DNA of 55,859 nucleotides, taken from NCBI GenBank assembly GCA_016178725.1, contig JACOSV010000010.1, positions 1 through 55,859 of the forward strand. Direction: 5' to 3'. Of the stretch, positions 1-6,753 are shown piece by piece; the stretch's first letter is position 1; each line of letters begins with the position of its first letter. The notes beneath the pieces are model-generated. The model worked only from the letters and a program-made list of their open reading frames with translations, was not told where the DNA came from and ran no database searches. The stretch comes from Candidatus Eiseniibacteriota bacterium. Its GTDB lineage: Bacteria > Eisenbacteria > RBG-16-71-46. Made by a program: the position numbers and the translations under genes.

Positions 1-26
1 TGTGGAGTCTCAGGAGGTTGTTCACA
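1..26. repeat. Left terminal inverted repeat of the IS
   Basis: TGTGGAGTCTCA followed by 14 further bases; matches the reverse complement of 1037-1062 at 24 of 26 positions (mismatches at positions 13 and 16). Confidence 0.9.
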
Positions 27-111
27 GTGAGTAGTTGATTCACCCGGGGTCCTTCTGTTGGAAGTTGGGTGGTGTCTGACGCCAAACCAACCCCGCAGAG
101 AGGAGCCCCGG

Positions 112-1041
112 ATGAACCTCCACAGTGGAGCACGGACCTGCCCCGCCAGTCGAGCCCTGCTGATCGAGCGCGTCGCCGGCCAGGGCTGGCCGGTCAGCAC
201 CGCGGCCCGCGCCACCGGCATTAGCCGGCGCACGGCGTACAAGTGGATCGCCCGGCACGCTGGGGAGGGCGAGGCGGGGTTGCACGACCGCTCGTCGCGA
301 CCGCATCACAGTCCCGGCGAGCTGCCGGTGGACGAGGTCTGCTGCGTGCTGTTCCTGCGGCAGACGCGGATGACGGTGGCGCGGATCGCGAGCAGTCTCG
401 AGCGGCCGCGTTCGACCGTGGCGCGAGTGCTGCAGCGGCGCGGGCTGAGTCGACTCAAGGCGCTCGATCCCAAGGAGCCGGTGCGCCGCTACACGCGCCG
501 TCATCCCGGCGAGCTGCTCCACCTGGACGTGAAGAAGCTGGGGCGGATCTCCGGCTTCTACGGTCATCGCATCACCGGCGATCGGAGTCGTCGGCGCCGC
601 GGCGCCGGCTGGGACTTCGTCCATGTCGCCATCGATGACGCCTCGCGGCTCGCCTACGCCGAGGTGCTGGCCAACGAGCAGGGCGATACCAGTGCCGCGT
701 TCCTGGATCGGGCGCTGGCGTGGTTCGCCCGTCACGCGATCCGCGTGCGTTGCGTCATGACCGACAATGGCTCGGGCTACATCTCGAGCCGCTTCCGGCT
801 CGCCTGCGCGCAGCATCGCCTCCACCACCTGCGCACTCGGCCCTACCGGCCGTGCACCAACGGCAAGGCCGAGCGGTTCATTCAGACCCTGCTGCGCGAA
901 TGGGCCTACGTGCGCCCGTATCGAAGCTCGAAGCTGCGGGCGCGAGCGCTGCCGCTGTTCTTGAACTACTACAACCAGGAACGTCCCCACGGTAGTCTCG
1001 GTGGGCGTCCACCCAGCAGCCGACTCAAGGCCCGGGTGTGA
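112..1041 (+). CDS. IS481-family DDE transposase
   Basis: A 309-aa transposase. Residues about 15-60 form a helix-turn-helix (motif AARATGISRRTAYKW) for end binding. Residues about 130-300 are an integrase-core (rve) domain with the DDE triad at D139 (HLDVKKL), D218 (MTDNGSGY) and E254 (NGKAERFIQ). The C-terminus has the family's YNQERPHGSLGGRPP motif. The ATG at 112 follows GAGGAG at a suitable distance; an in-frame TTG at 58 would add 18 unlikely residues. The frame is intact, so the element may be active. The stop codon lies inside the right inverted repeat, as in many compact IS. Confidence 0.92.
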   Translation: MNLHSGARTCPASRALLIERVAGQGWPVSTAARATGISRRTAYKWIARHAGEGEAGLHDRSSRPHHSPGELPVDEVCCVLFLRQTRMTVARIASSLERPRSTVARVLQRRGLSRLKALDPKEPVRRYTRRHPGELLHLDVKKLGRISGFYGHRITGDRSRRRRGAGWDFVHVAIDDASRLAYAEVLANEQGDTSAAFLDRALAWFARHAIRVRCVMTDNGSGYISSRFRLACAQHRLHHLRTRPYRPCTNGKAERFIQTLLREWAYVRPYRSSKLRARALPLFLNYYNQERPHGSLGGRPPSSRLKARV

Positions 1042-1062
1042 ACAACGTCATGAGACTCCACA
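1037..1062. repeat. Right terminal inverted repeat of the IS
   Basis: Ends TGAGACTCCACA at 1051-1062, the exact reverse complement of the first 12 bases of the window. It overlaps the transposase stop codon (1039-1041) and, on the other strand, supplies the stop codon of trpA (1048-1050). Confidence 0.9.
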
Positions 1063-1860
1063 GGCTTCGAGCAGCGACGCGGCGAGACGCTCGACGCGTG
1101 CGACCGCTCCCTGCCCTGGATCCTCGCTCACCGCGCGCATGAACGCGGCGCCGACCACGATCGCGTCGGCGGCGCCCTTCATCCGCCGCGCCTGTTCGGC
1201 GTTCGAGATGCCGAACCCGATCGCGACCGGCAGCGGCGTCAGCCGGCGCACCGCGGCGATGCGCTCCGTGACGTCGCCCGATTCGCCCGCGCCCGCGCCG
1301 GTGACGCCGGTGCGCGCGAGGCAATAGACGAAGCCGCGCGCGCGCGCGACGATCCGCGGCAACCGGTCGGGCGCCGTGGTCGGCGCCACCAGCATCACCG
1401 TGTCGAGCCCCTCGGCGTCGAGCGCCGCCCACACCTCGGGCGACTCGTCGGGCGGCAGATCGGAGAGCAGCACCGCGTCGACGCCGCTCGTGCGCGCCTC
1501 GCGCGCGAACGCCGCGATCCCGCCGGCGAGCGCCGGGTTCGCGTACGTCATGACGATCGTCGGAAGCTCGGACTCGCGGCGGAGGCGCGCGACCAGCGCC
1601 AGCGCCTCGCGCGCGCCCACGCCGGCGGCGAGCGCCGCCTCGGAGGCGCGCTGGATCTCGGGACCGTCGGCGATCGGATCCGAGAACGGAATGCCGATCT
1701 CGACCGCGCGCACGCCGAGACGCGCGAACGCGCGCAGCATCGCGAGCGAGTCGTCGAGCGTCGGATGCCCGGCGGTGATGTAGGGGATCAGCCCGGTCGC
1801 GCCCGCGGCGGAACGGCGCGCCGCGGCGAACGCGGACGCGATGCGGCCGGAGGACGTCAT
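1048..1860 (-). CDS. trpA: Tryptophan synthase alpha subunit, 3' end replaced by the IS
   Basis: TrpA splits indole-3-glycerol phosphate into indole and glyceraldehyde-3-phosphate and passes indole to TrpB. The 270-aa product is a TIM barrel with the catalytic acids E54 and D65 in VEIGIPFSDPIADGP, and the phosphate-loop region GFGIS near residue 215. The last codons, Cys-Gly-Val-Ser-stop, are read from the IS inverted repeat (1048-1062), so the natural end is lost. Because the final helix (RVERLAASLLEA) is complete, probably only a few residues are missing and the enzyme may still work. No trpB lies upstream, where it normally sits: the next gene upstream encodes an unrelated exported protein. 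No clear Shine-Dalgarno is seen. Confidence 0.9.
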   Translation of the reverse strand: MTSSGRIASAFAAARRSAAGATGLIPYITAGHPTLDDSLAMLRAFARLGVRAVEIGIPFSDPIADGPEIQRASEAALAAGVGAREALALVARLRRESELPTIVMTYANPALAGGIAAFAREARTSGVDAVLLSDLPPDESPEVWAALDAEGLDTVMLVAPTTAPDRLPRIVARARGFVYCLARTGVTGAGAGESGDVTERIAAVRRLTPLPVAIGFGISNAEQARRMKGAADAIVVGAAFMRAVSEDPGQGAVARVERLAASLLEACGVS

Positions 1861-1924
1861 CGAGGCGGCGGGAGGAGCGGCCGGGGCGCGCGGCGGAGAG
1901 GTTGCCGCGTGCGACGCGGGCGGA

Positions 1925-2416
1925 TCAGCGTCCCGCGAAGCCGTAGCCGTAATACGGCGAGTACTGCAGCGGCGAGCGGATGTCGCGGTACTGGATGTTG
2001 ATCTGGAACGACGGATGCGGCCGGTACGCGACCTCGAAGCCCTCGAGGAACATGCTGTTCGCGAAGCCGGCGCGGCTGCCGAACGCGCTGCGCGCCGCAG
2101 CGCCGCCGCCGAACGTGTTGCCGACGCCGACGCGGACCGCGAGCGGGGCGCCGAACTGATAGCTCATCTGCGTCACCTGGAGCGCGCTCGTGCCGCTCCC
2201 GCCCCAGCCGCTGCCGACGCTCACCGTGGTCGAGAAGTGGAGCCGCGACGGATCGAACCACGAGGCCGAGCCTGCGAAGGCGCTCACCGGCACTTCGGGC
2301 GTGAAGCCCGCGGCGGGCGAGAGCATGGAGCCGGGATCGGCGACGGCGGGCGCCGCCACCGCGGTCGCAAACAGGGCGACCAGGGCGAGCACAAACAACG
2401 TCGGGAGCTTGCGCAT
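1925..2416 (-). CDS. Exported hypothetical protein
   Basis: A 163-aa protein of no family I recognise. Residues 1-26 are a clear signal peptide (basic MRK start, hydrophobic core, cleavage near AVAD). The mature part is rich in Gly, Ser, Phe and Tyr with alternating patterns such as QINIQYRDIRSPL and ends in a Tyr/Gly-rich tail, which suggests beta structure and a periplasmic or outer-membrane location. A good promoter lies immediately before the ATG with no room for a leader (see 2423-2451). It is followed on the same strand by trpA after 64 bases. Confidence 0.6.
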   Translation of the reverse strand: MRKLPTLFVLALVALFATAVAAPAVADPGSMLSPAAGFTPEVPVSAFAGSASWFDPSRLHFSTTVSVGSGWGGSGTSALQVTQMSYQFGAPLAVRVGVGNTFGGGAAARSAFGSRAGFANSMFLEGFEVAYRPHPSFQINIQYRDIRSPLQYSPYYGYGFAGR

Positions 2417-2422
2417 GGGAGG

Positions 2423-2451
2423 AAGTTAGGAAGCGCCGCGCGCGCTGTCAA
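2423..2451 (-). promoter_or_regulatory. Sigma70-type promoter for a probably leaderless mRNA
   Basis: On the minus strand a perfect TTGACA (2451-2446), a 17-base spacer and TAACTT (2428-2423) end only 6 bases before the ATG at 2416. Transcription would start at or next to the initiation codon, and no Shine-Dalgarno fits in the gap. Inference from sequence only. Confidence 0.55.
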
Positions 2452-2551
2452 CCATTAGAACGCGCGAGCGCGGAAACCGCGGACGCAATGACGCCCGGCT
2501 GGACAAAGCGCTGACCCGCACCTGACGCACGCGCCGGAGCGGCGCCGCGTC

Positions 2552-3667
2552 CTACTCCTGCCGGAGGACGATGCGGATCACGAGCTCGACCGGACCGCCG
2601 TTCGCGGGCAGCGTCACCGGAACGACCACGGTCGACGGCGCCGCGGCCCCCTCGGTGCGCGACGCCGGACGGGCCGTCTCGACCGTGACCGTCCGCGTCT
2701 CGGCCGCGGGCTTCACGGTCTCGGCGCTGCGGCGCGGCTCGGGCGCCGTCTCGCGGCGCGGCGCGGGCGCGGCGACGGACGCCGCGACCGGCTCGGGCGC
2801 GCGCGTGGCGTTCGTGGTCGCCGGCTCGCGGCGCGCGGGGCGCGCCTCGGCGGGCGGAATCTGATTGGGCAGCTCGATCTCGCGGCCGTAGTCCACGGCG
2901 GAGGACCCCGCCGGCGCCGCAAACTCCTCGGCGGCGCGGCTCACTTGCGCCTCGCGGGCGATCGTGCGTCCCGGCGCGGTGGGCGGCGCGCTCGCGGCGA
3001 CCGCTTCGGCGCGCGACGGCGCGGACGTCTCGGCGGCCGGCTGCGGACGTGCGGGGCCGGCCGGGCTCGTGCCGCGGCGCAGCTCCTTCGTCACCTTCTC
3101 CATCAGCAGGTGCGAGATGCCGCGGAACGTCTCGAACACACCTTTGCCCTGCATCGCGACGGACTCGAAGTGCGGCACCTTGCCGGTCGGGTCGAGCACC
3201 GCCTGCATTTCCTCGATGCTGTAGACGTTGGGCAGGTCGCGCTTGTTGTACTGGATGACCCAGGGGATCTCGTCCAGGTTCACGCGATACTCGGCGAGGT
3301 TCGCGCGCAGGTTCTCGAGGCTCTCCTTGTTCTCCTCCATCTTGCCGACTTCGCTGTCGGCCACGAACACGATCGCGTCGGCGCCCTTGAGCACCAGCTT
3401 GCGCGTCGCGTTGTAGAAGACCTGGCCGGGCACGGTATAGAGGAGGAAACGGGTCTTGAAGCCCATGATCTCGCCGAGATCGAGCGGCAGGAGATCGAAG
3501 AAGAGCGTCCGGTCGGACTGCGTCTTCATGCTCACCATCTTGCCGCGGCTGGTATCGGGCACGGCCTCGTAGATGGCTTCGAGGTTCGTGGTCTTACCGC
3601 AGAGCCCGCAGCCGTAGTAGACCAGCTTGGCGTTGATTTCCTTGCCCGAATAGCTCACGACGACCAC
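2552..3667 (-). CDS. mglA: MglA-like small Ras-type GTPase with long C-terminal tail
   Basis: A bacterial Ras-superfamily GTPase of the MglA family, which sets cell polarity and gliding or pilus switching in other bacteria. G-domain motifs: P-loop GCGLCGKTT (19-27), switch region SDRTLFFD (51-58), TVPGQVFY (78-85) and NKRD (141-144). The G domain ends near residue 200. About 170 residues of Ala/Pro/Glu-rich, probably disordered sequence follow, then a short hydrophobic end (GGPVELVIRIVLRQE). The GTG at 3667 was chosen because AGGAGG sits 8 bases upstream and the product then aligns with MglA proteins; the open frame runs on to 3853 without a ribosome site. No MglB (roadblock) partner gene is adjacent. 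Confidence 0.85.
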   Translation of the reverse strand: MVVVSYSGKEINAKLVYYGCGLCGKTTNLEAIYEAVPDTSRGKMVSMKTQSDRTLFFDLLPLDLGEIMGFKTRFLLYTVPGQVFYNATRKLVLKGADAIVFVADSEVGKMEENKESLENLRANLAEYRVNLDEIPWVIQYNKRDLPNVYSIEEMQAVLDPTGKVPHFESVAMQGKGVFETFRGISHLLMEKVTKELRRGTSPAGPARPQPAAETSAPSRAEAVAASAPPTAPGRTIAREAQVSRAAEEFAAPAGSSAVDYGREIELPNQIPPAEARPARREPATTNATRAPEPVAASVAAPAPRRETAPEPRRSAETVKPAAETRTVTVETARPASRTEGAAAPSTVVVPVTLPANGGPVELVIRIVLRQE

Positions 3668-4018
3668 GGTCGTATCCTCCTTGTGCGACCCCACCCTGTC
3701 GCAGAGCCGAACCCCATGGAGCCCCTTGCCGCCCTTTCTCCACAGGAACTCTGAAGGTGTCCGAGCCCGTTCGTACCCGGGCGTGAGCCCGGTCGGCCGT
3801 TCCCGGGACACCGGATGGGGCCGCTTCTTTCGGGAGCGGACGCCCTTCGGCACCCGGGTTCGCGAGGCCTCCGGCCGCGCATCCGGTCTGTGGGGCGCCT
3901 GCTGTCACGGACTATTGTCGGCGCGTGTCGCGCGCACCTTGACCGGAGAATTCACCGCCCCTTCGCGGGGCTCCGGCCGCCCGATCGCGGGCGCTTCGGC
4001 CCGGGCGGGCCGGCGGGG
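3668..4018. other. 351-bp intergenic region upstream of mglA
   Basis: Lies between mglA (minus) and the stop of the 4019-4438 gene (minus). It holds the mglA ribosome site (AGGAGG near 3676-3681) and an imperfect hairpin around 3775-3793 (ACCCGGGC, GTGA loop, GCCCGGT). An open frame continuous with mglA runs to 3853 but has no start signal. I see no convincing promoter, tRNA or small RNA. Confidence 0.4.
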
Positions 4019-4438
4019 CTATGCCGTTGCGGGAGCGGCCAGTTCGCGGTGGATCCAGATGCCGGTGCGCTCGCGGATCTGGGGCCGCACGCGTTCGGCG
4101 TCGCCCGCGTAGTGCGCGAGGAAGATGCGTTTCACCGCCTCGCACTCCGACGTCGGGAAGTATCGGCACACGCGTGTGAACATTCCATCGCGCCCCGAGT
4201 ACACGAACACCGTCACCTCGGTGACGCGCTCGTACTGATTCTCGCTGTAGGCGGCCTCGGGCGAGTCTTCCATGTCGAGCCACAGCGAGGCGCACGGGGA
4301 GACGATTTCGAATTCGTGCTTGCGGCTCATGAGGTACTCCCAGAGCCCGAAGATCTCGAGCGGGATGTACCTCGGCGAGAGCGGCTCGTCGGCGCCGCGG
4401 CGACGGATCTCACAACGCACCAGCTTCTGACTGGGCAT
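4019..4438 (-). CDS. Hypothetical protein, 139 aa
   Basis: A soluble 139-aa protein with no signal peptide, no membrane segment and no family I recognise. It is mixed acidic/basic and rich in aromatic residues (IPLEIFGLWEYL, ASLWLDMED, RVCRYFPTS, GIWIHREL). The two well-spaced cysteines do not form a metal site. Translation is well supported by GGAGGG 8 bases before the ATG and by a near-consensus promoter at 4465-4493, so it is probably a single-gene transcript. It faces away from the acyltransferase operon at 4636. Function unknown. Confidence 0.65.
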   Translation of the reverse strand: MPSQKLVRCEIRRRGADEPLSPRYIPLEIFGLWEYLMSRKHEFEIVSPCASLWLDMEDSPEAAYSENQYERVTEVTVFVYSGRDGMFTRVCRYFPTSECEAVKRIFLAHYAGDAERVRPQIRERTGIWIHRELAAPATA

Positions 4439-4464
4439 CGGTCGGGCCCTCCGGTGGCGCGCGC

Positions 4465-4493
4465 ATCCTAGAGGCGACCGGCGCGAGCGTCAA
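4465..4493 (-). promoter_or_regulatory. Sigma70-type promoter of the 139-aa gene
   Basis: Minus strand: TTGACG (4493-4488), 17-base spacer, TAGGAT (4470-4465). The predicted start is near 4458, giving a leader of about 20 bases that contains the GGAGGG ribosome site. Confidence 0.65.
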
Positions 4494-4541
4494 CGGCCGC
4501 GCCGCGCGCCGACGCGGGCGCGTGGCGTGGCCCGCCGAGGC

Positions 4542-4571
4542 TTGACAGGCTTTCGTGCCGCCCCGTACGGT
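4542..4571 (+). promoter_or_regulatory. Sigma70-type promoter of the acyltransferase-glycosyltransferase operon
   Basis: Plus strand: perfect TTGACA (4542-4547), 18-base spacer, TACGGT (4566-4571). It lies 64 bases before the ATG at 4636, which has AAGGAG at 4621-4626. Back to back with the promoter at 4465-4493. Confidence 0.5.
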
Positions 4572-4635
4572 CGCTCCCCGATCGCGCCACGCGGTCGAAC
4601 GGTCGACACGACCTCCATCCAAGGAGCGGAGCCGG

Positions 4636-5532
4636 ATGTCTCGACTCGTCTACGGCTGGCTGACCGGTCTGATGGCCAGCCTCCCGCTACGTCTCGGTTA
4701 CATGCTCGCCGATCTGCTGACCGAGGCGCACTTCCGCTGCTTCCCGGCGCGGCGCCACGCCGCGCTCGCCAACCTCGCGGTCATCTTGCCGCGGGCGACG
4801 CGCCGGGAGCGCATCCGGACGGCGCGCAGCATGATGAAGAGCTACAACCGGATGATGTTCGAGTTCTTCCGTCTTCCCCACCTGACCCGCGACGACCTGC
4901 TGCATGCGGTACAGGTCGAGGGCCGCGAGCACCTCGAGCGGGCGGTGGCGCGCGGCCGCGGCGTGATCATCACCTGCACGCACCTCGGCAACTGGGAGCT
5001 GGCCGCCGTCGTGGTCGCCCACTGGGGCTACACGCTCCACGCGGTCGCCGGCGTCCAGCTCTCGCGCTGGCTCACCGGCGCGGTGCGGGAGACCAAGACC
5101 GAGCTCGCGATCCACACGGTCGCGCCCGAGGACGGGTTCCGCAAGCTCCTGCGCGCGCTCGAGCACAACGACCTCATCGCGCTGATGGTGGACGGCGACA
5201 TCTTCAGCCACGGCACGCCCGTGGACTTCTTCGGCCGCGAGCTGCAGTTCCCGACCGGCCCGGGCGTGCTGGCGCAGCGCACGGGCGCGCTGGTGATCTG
5301 CGGCTTCTGCGAGCGCACCGCGCCCGGCCGTTTCCGGATCACGATGGAGCCGGCGCTCGATCCCGCCGCGTTCCCCGACACCGCCTCGCTGACCGCCGTG
5401 GTCGCGCGCACCTCCGAGCGCCACATCCGCGAGCACGTCGATCAGTGGTGCATTTTCCGCCCGCTCTGGGAGGGAGCCCCGTCCGCCGCGGCCGAACCCG
5501 CCGCCGGCGCGGTGCGCCGAGTCGAAGCGTGA
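4636..5532 (+). CDS. LpxL/HtrB/PatA-family lipid acyltransferase
   Basis: A 298-aa member of the family that moves acyl chains onto lipid A precursors (LpxL, LpxM) or onto phosphatidylinositol mannosides (PatA). The catalytic HX4E motif is present (H116 and E121 in THLGNWEL), followed by the family pattern of a basic middle and a VDGD segment (ALMVDGDIF). The N-terminus has a short hydrophobic stretch that would hold it at the inner membrane. The ATG at 4636 has AAGGAG 9 bases upstream. The stop overlaps the GTG of the next gene by 4 bases (GTGA), so the two are co-translated. Pairing with a PimA-like GT4 mirrors mycobacterial patA-pimA, so a glycolipid rather than lipid A may be the substrate. 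Confidence 0.85.
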   Translation: MSRLVYGWLTGLMASLPLRLGYMLADLLTEAHFRCFPARRHAALANLAVILPRATRRERIRTARSMMKSYNRMMFEFFRLPHLTRDDLLHAVQVEGREHLERAVARGRGVIITCTHLGNWELAAVVVAHWGYTLHAVAGVQLSRWLTGAVRETKTELAIHTVAPEDGFRKLLRALEHNDLIALMVDGDIFSHGTPVDFFGRELQFPTGPGVLAQRTGALVICGFCERTAPGRFRITMEPALDPAAFPDTASLTAVVARTSERHIREHVDQWCIFRPLWEGAPSAAAEPAAGAVRRVEA

Positions 5533-6692
5533 GGATCGGGATCGTCACGCAGTCGTACTACCCGCGCTACGGCGGTGTCACCGAGCACGTGCACCACACG
5601 GCGGTCGAGCTGCGCCGCCGCGGCCACGAGGTGACGATCATCACCGGCCGCTTCCGCGACGGCGACGAGGAGCGACACGAACAGGGCGTCGAGCGGATCG
5701 GCACCAACATCATGGTGCCCTTCAACCGCGCCTTCATCGATTTCACCGTCGGCTTCTCGCTGCGCCAGCAGCTGCGCCGGCTGTTCCACACCTACAACTT
5801 CGAGGTCCTCCACACGCACAGCCCCAACGCACCGAGCCTGCCGGTGCTCGCGGTGCAGGAGGCGTGGTGCGCGCAGGTGGGCACGTTCCACACCACGGCG
5901 GGCCGCAGCCTGCTGCAGGATCTCTTTTGCGGCTACCTCGCGCGCACGACCATCCGCCGCCTCGACCGCTCGATCGCGGTGTCGAAGACCGCCGAGGCCT
6001 CGACGCGCCTCTACTATCCCGGGGACTACCGCGTTATCCCGAACGGCGTCGACGTCGAGCGCTTCCATCCCGCGGTCGAGCCGATCGAGCGCTGGCAGGA
6101 TCCCGAGTTCATCAACCTCCTGTTCGTCGGCCGGCTCGACCCGCGCAAGGGTCTCCAGTACCTGCTCGCGGCGATGCCCGAGATCGTCGAGGGCACGGCG
6201 GGCCGCGCGCGGCTGCTGGTCGTCGGCGATTCGTACCTGCGCACGCGCTTCGAGGCGCAGGTGACGCCGGCATTGCGCGGTCACATCCACTTCCTCGGCC
6301 ACGTGCCGAGCGCCGACCTGCCGCGCTGGTACGCGACCGGCGACATCTTCGTCTCCCCTGCCTCCGGAAACGAGAGCTTCGGCATCGTGCTCGTCGAGGC
6401 GATGGCCGCGGGCGTGCCCGTGGTCGCGACCGACATCCCCGGCTACCGCTCGGTGATCGATCCCGGCGTCAACGCCGAGGCGTTCCCGCCCGGCGACGTG
6501 AAGGCGCTCGCCCGCGTCGTCACGGCGCTGGCGGACGATCCGGCGCGACGCGCCCGGCTCGCCGAGCGCGGTCGCGCGCGCGCGATGGAGTTCGCGTGGC
6601 CGCTGGTCACCGAGCGGATCGAGGGCGTGTATCGCGAGGCGCTGGCGGCGCACGCGACGTCCCGCGCCGACGCCGAGCAGGCGACGGCGTAG
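5529..6692 (+). CDS. GT4 glycosyltransferase, PimA-like
   Basis: A 387-aa retaining GT-B glycosyltransferase. The start MRIGIVTQSYYPRYGGVTEH carries the GT4 glycine loop; the middle (HSPNAPSLPVLA, GTFHTT, IPNGVDVERF) closely resembles PimA-type phosphatidylinositol mannosyltransferases; the C-terminal domain has the nucleotide-sugar EX7E motif in GNESFGIVLVEAMAAG. The GTG at 5529 overlaps the acyltransferase stop (GTGA), which fixes the start. No ribosome site is needed if coupled. Likely acceptor: a membrane lipid at the inner leaflet. The sugar (mannose or other) cannot be read from sequence. It ends with TAG. Confidence 0.85.
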   Translation: MRIGIVTQSYYPRYGGVTEHVHHTAVELRRRGHEVTIITGRFRDGDEERHEQGVERIGTNIMVPFNRAFIDFTVGFSLRQQLRRLFHTYNFEVLHTHSPNAPSLPVLAVQEAWCAQVGTFHTTAGRSLLQDLFCGYLARTTIRRLDRSIAVSKTAEASTRLYYPGDYRVIPNGVDVERFHPAVEPIERWQDPEFINLLFVGRLDPRKGLQYLLAAMPEIVEGTAGRARLLVVGDSYLRTRFEAQVTPALRGHIHFLGHVPSADLPRWYATGDIFVSPASGNESFGIVLVEAMAAGVPVVATDIPGYRSVIDPGVNAEAFPPGDVKALARVVTALADDPARRARLAERGRARAMEFAWPLVTERIEGVYREALAAHATSRADAEQATA

Positions 6693-6753
6693 CTCCCAAC
6701 CCTCCCGCGGACGCCTCCGTCCAACGATCGTGACGGATCGCAGACCGGCATCC

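Larger units (their letters stand above)
1..1062 (+). mobile_element. Complete IS481-family insertion sequence
   Basis: A 1,062-bp element bounded by 26-bp imperfect inverted repeats (1-26 and 1037-1062; outer 12 bases identical, two mismatches in total) that begin TGT and end ACA, and carrying one DDE transposase on the plus strand. Size, single gene and terminal bases fit IS481. The right end lies inside the 3' end of trpA, so the element is a recent-looking insertion in a biosynthetic gene. The left repeat starts at base 1 of the window, so a target-site duplication cannot be checked. This may also be a contig edge created by a multicopy repeat. Confidence 0.9.

Noticed and set aside
40..990. 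Long open frame on the minus strand across the transposase
   Set aside because: Shadow of the GC-rich transposase; composition is low-complexity Arg/Ala/Pro with no domain.
3668..3853. Upstream extension of mglA by 62 codons
   Set aside because: No ribosome site; AGGAGG stands 8 bases before the GTG at 3667, where alignment to MglA begins.
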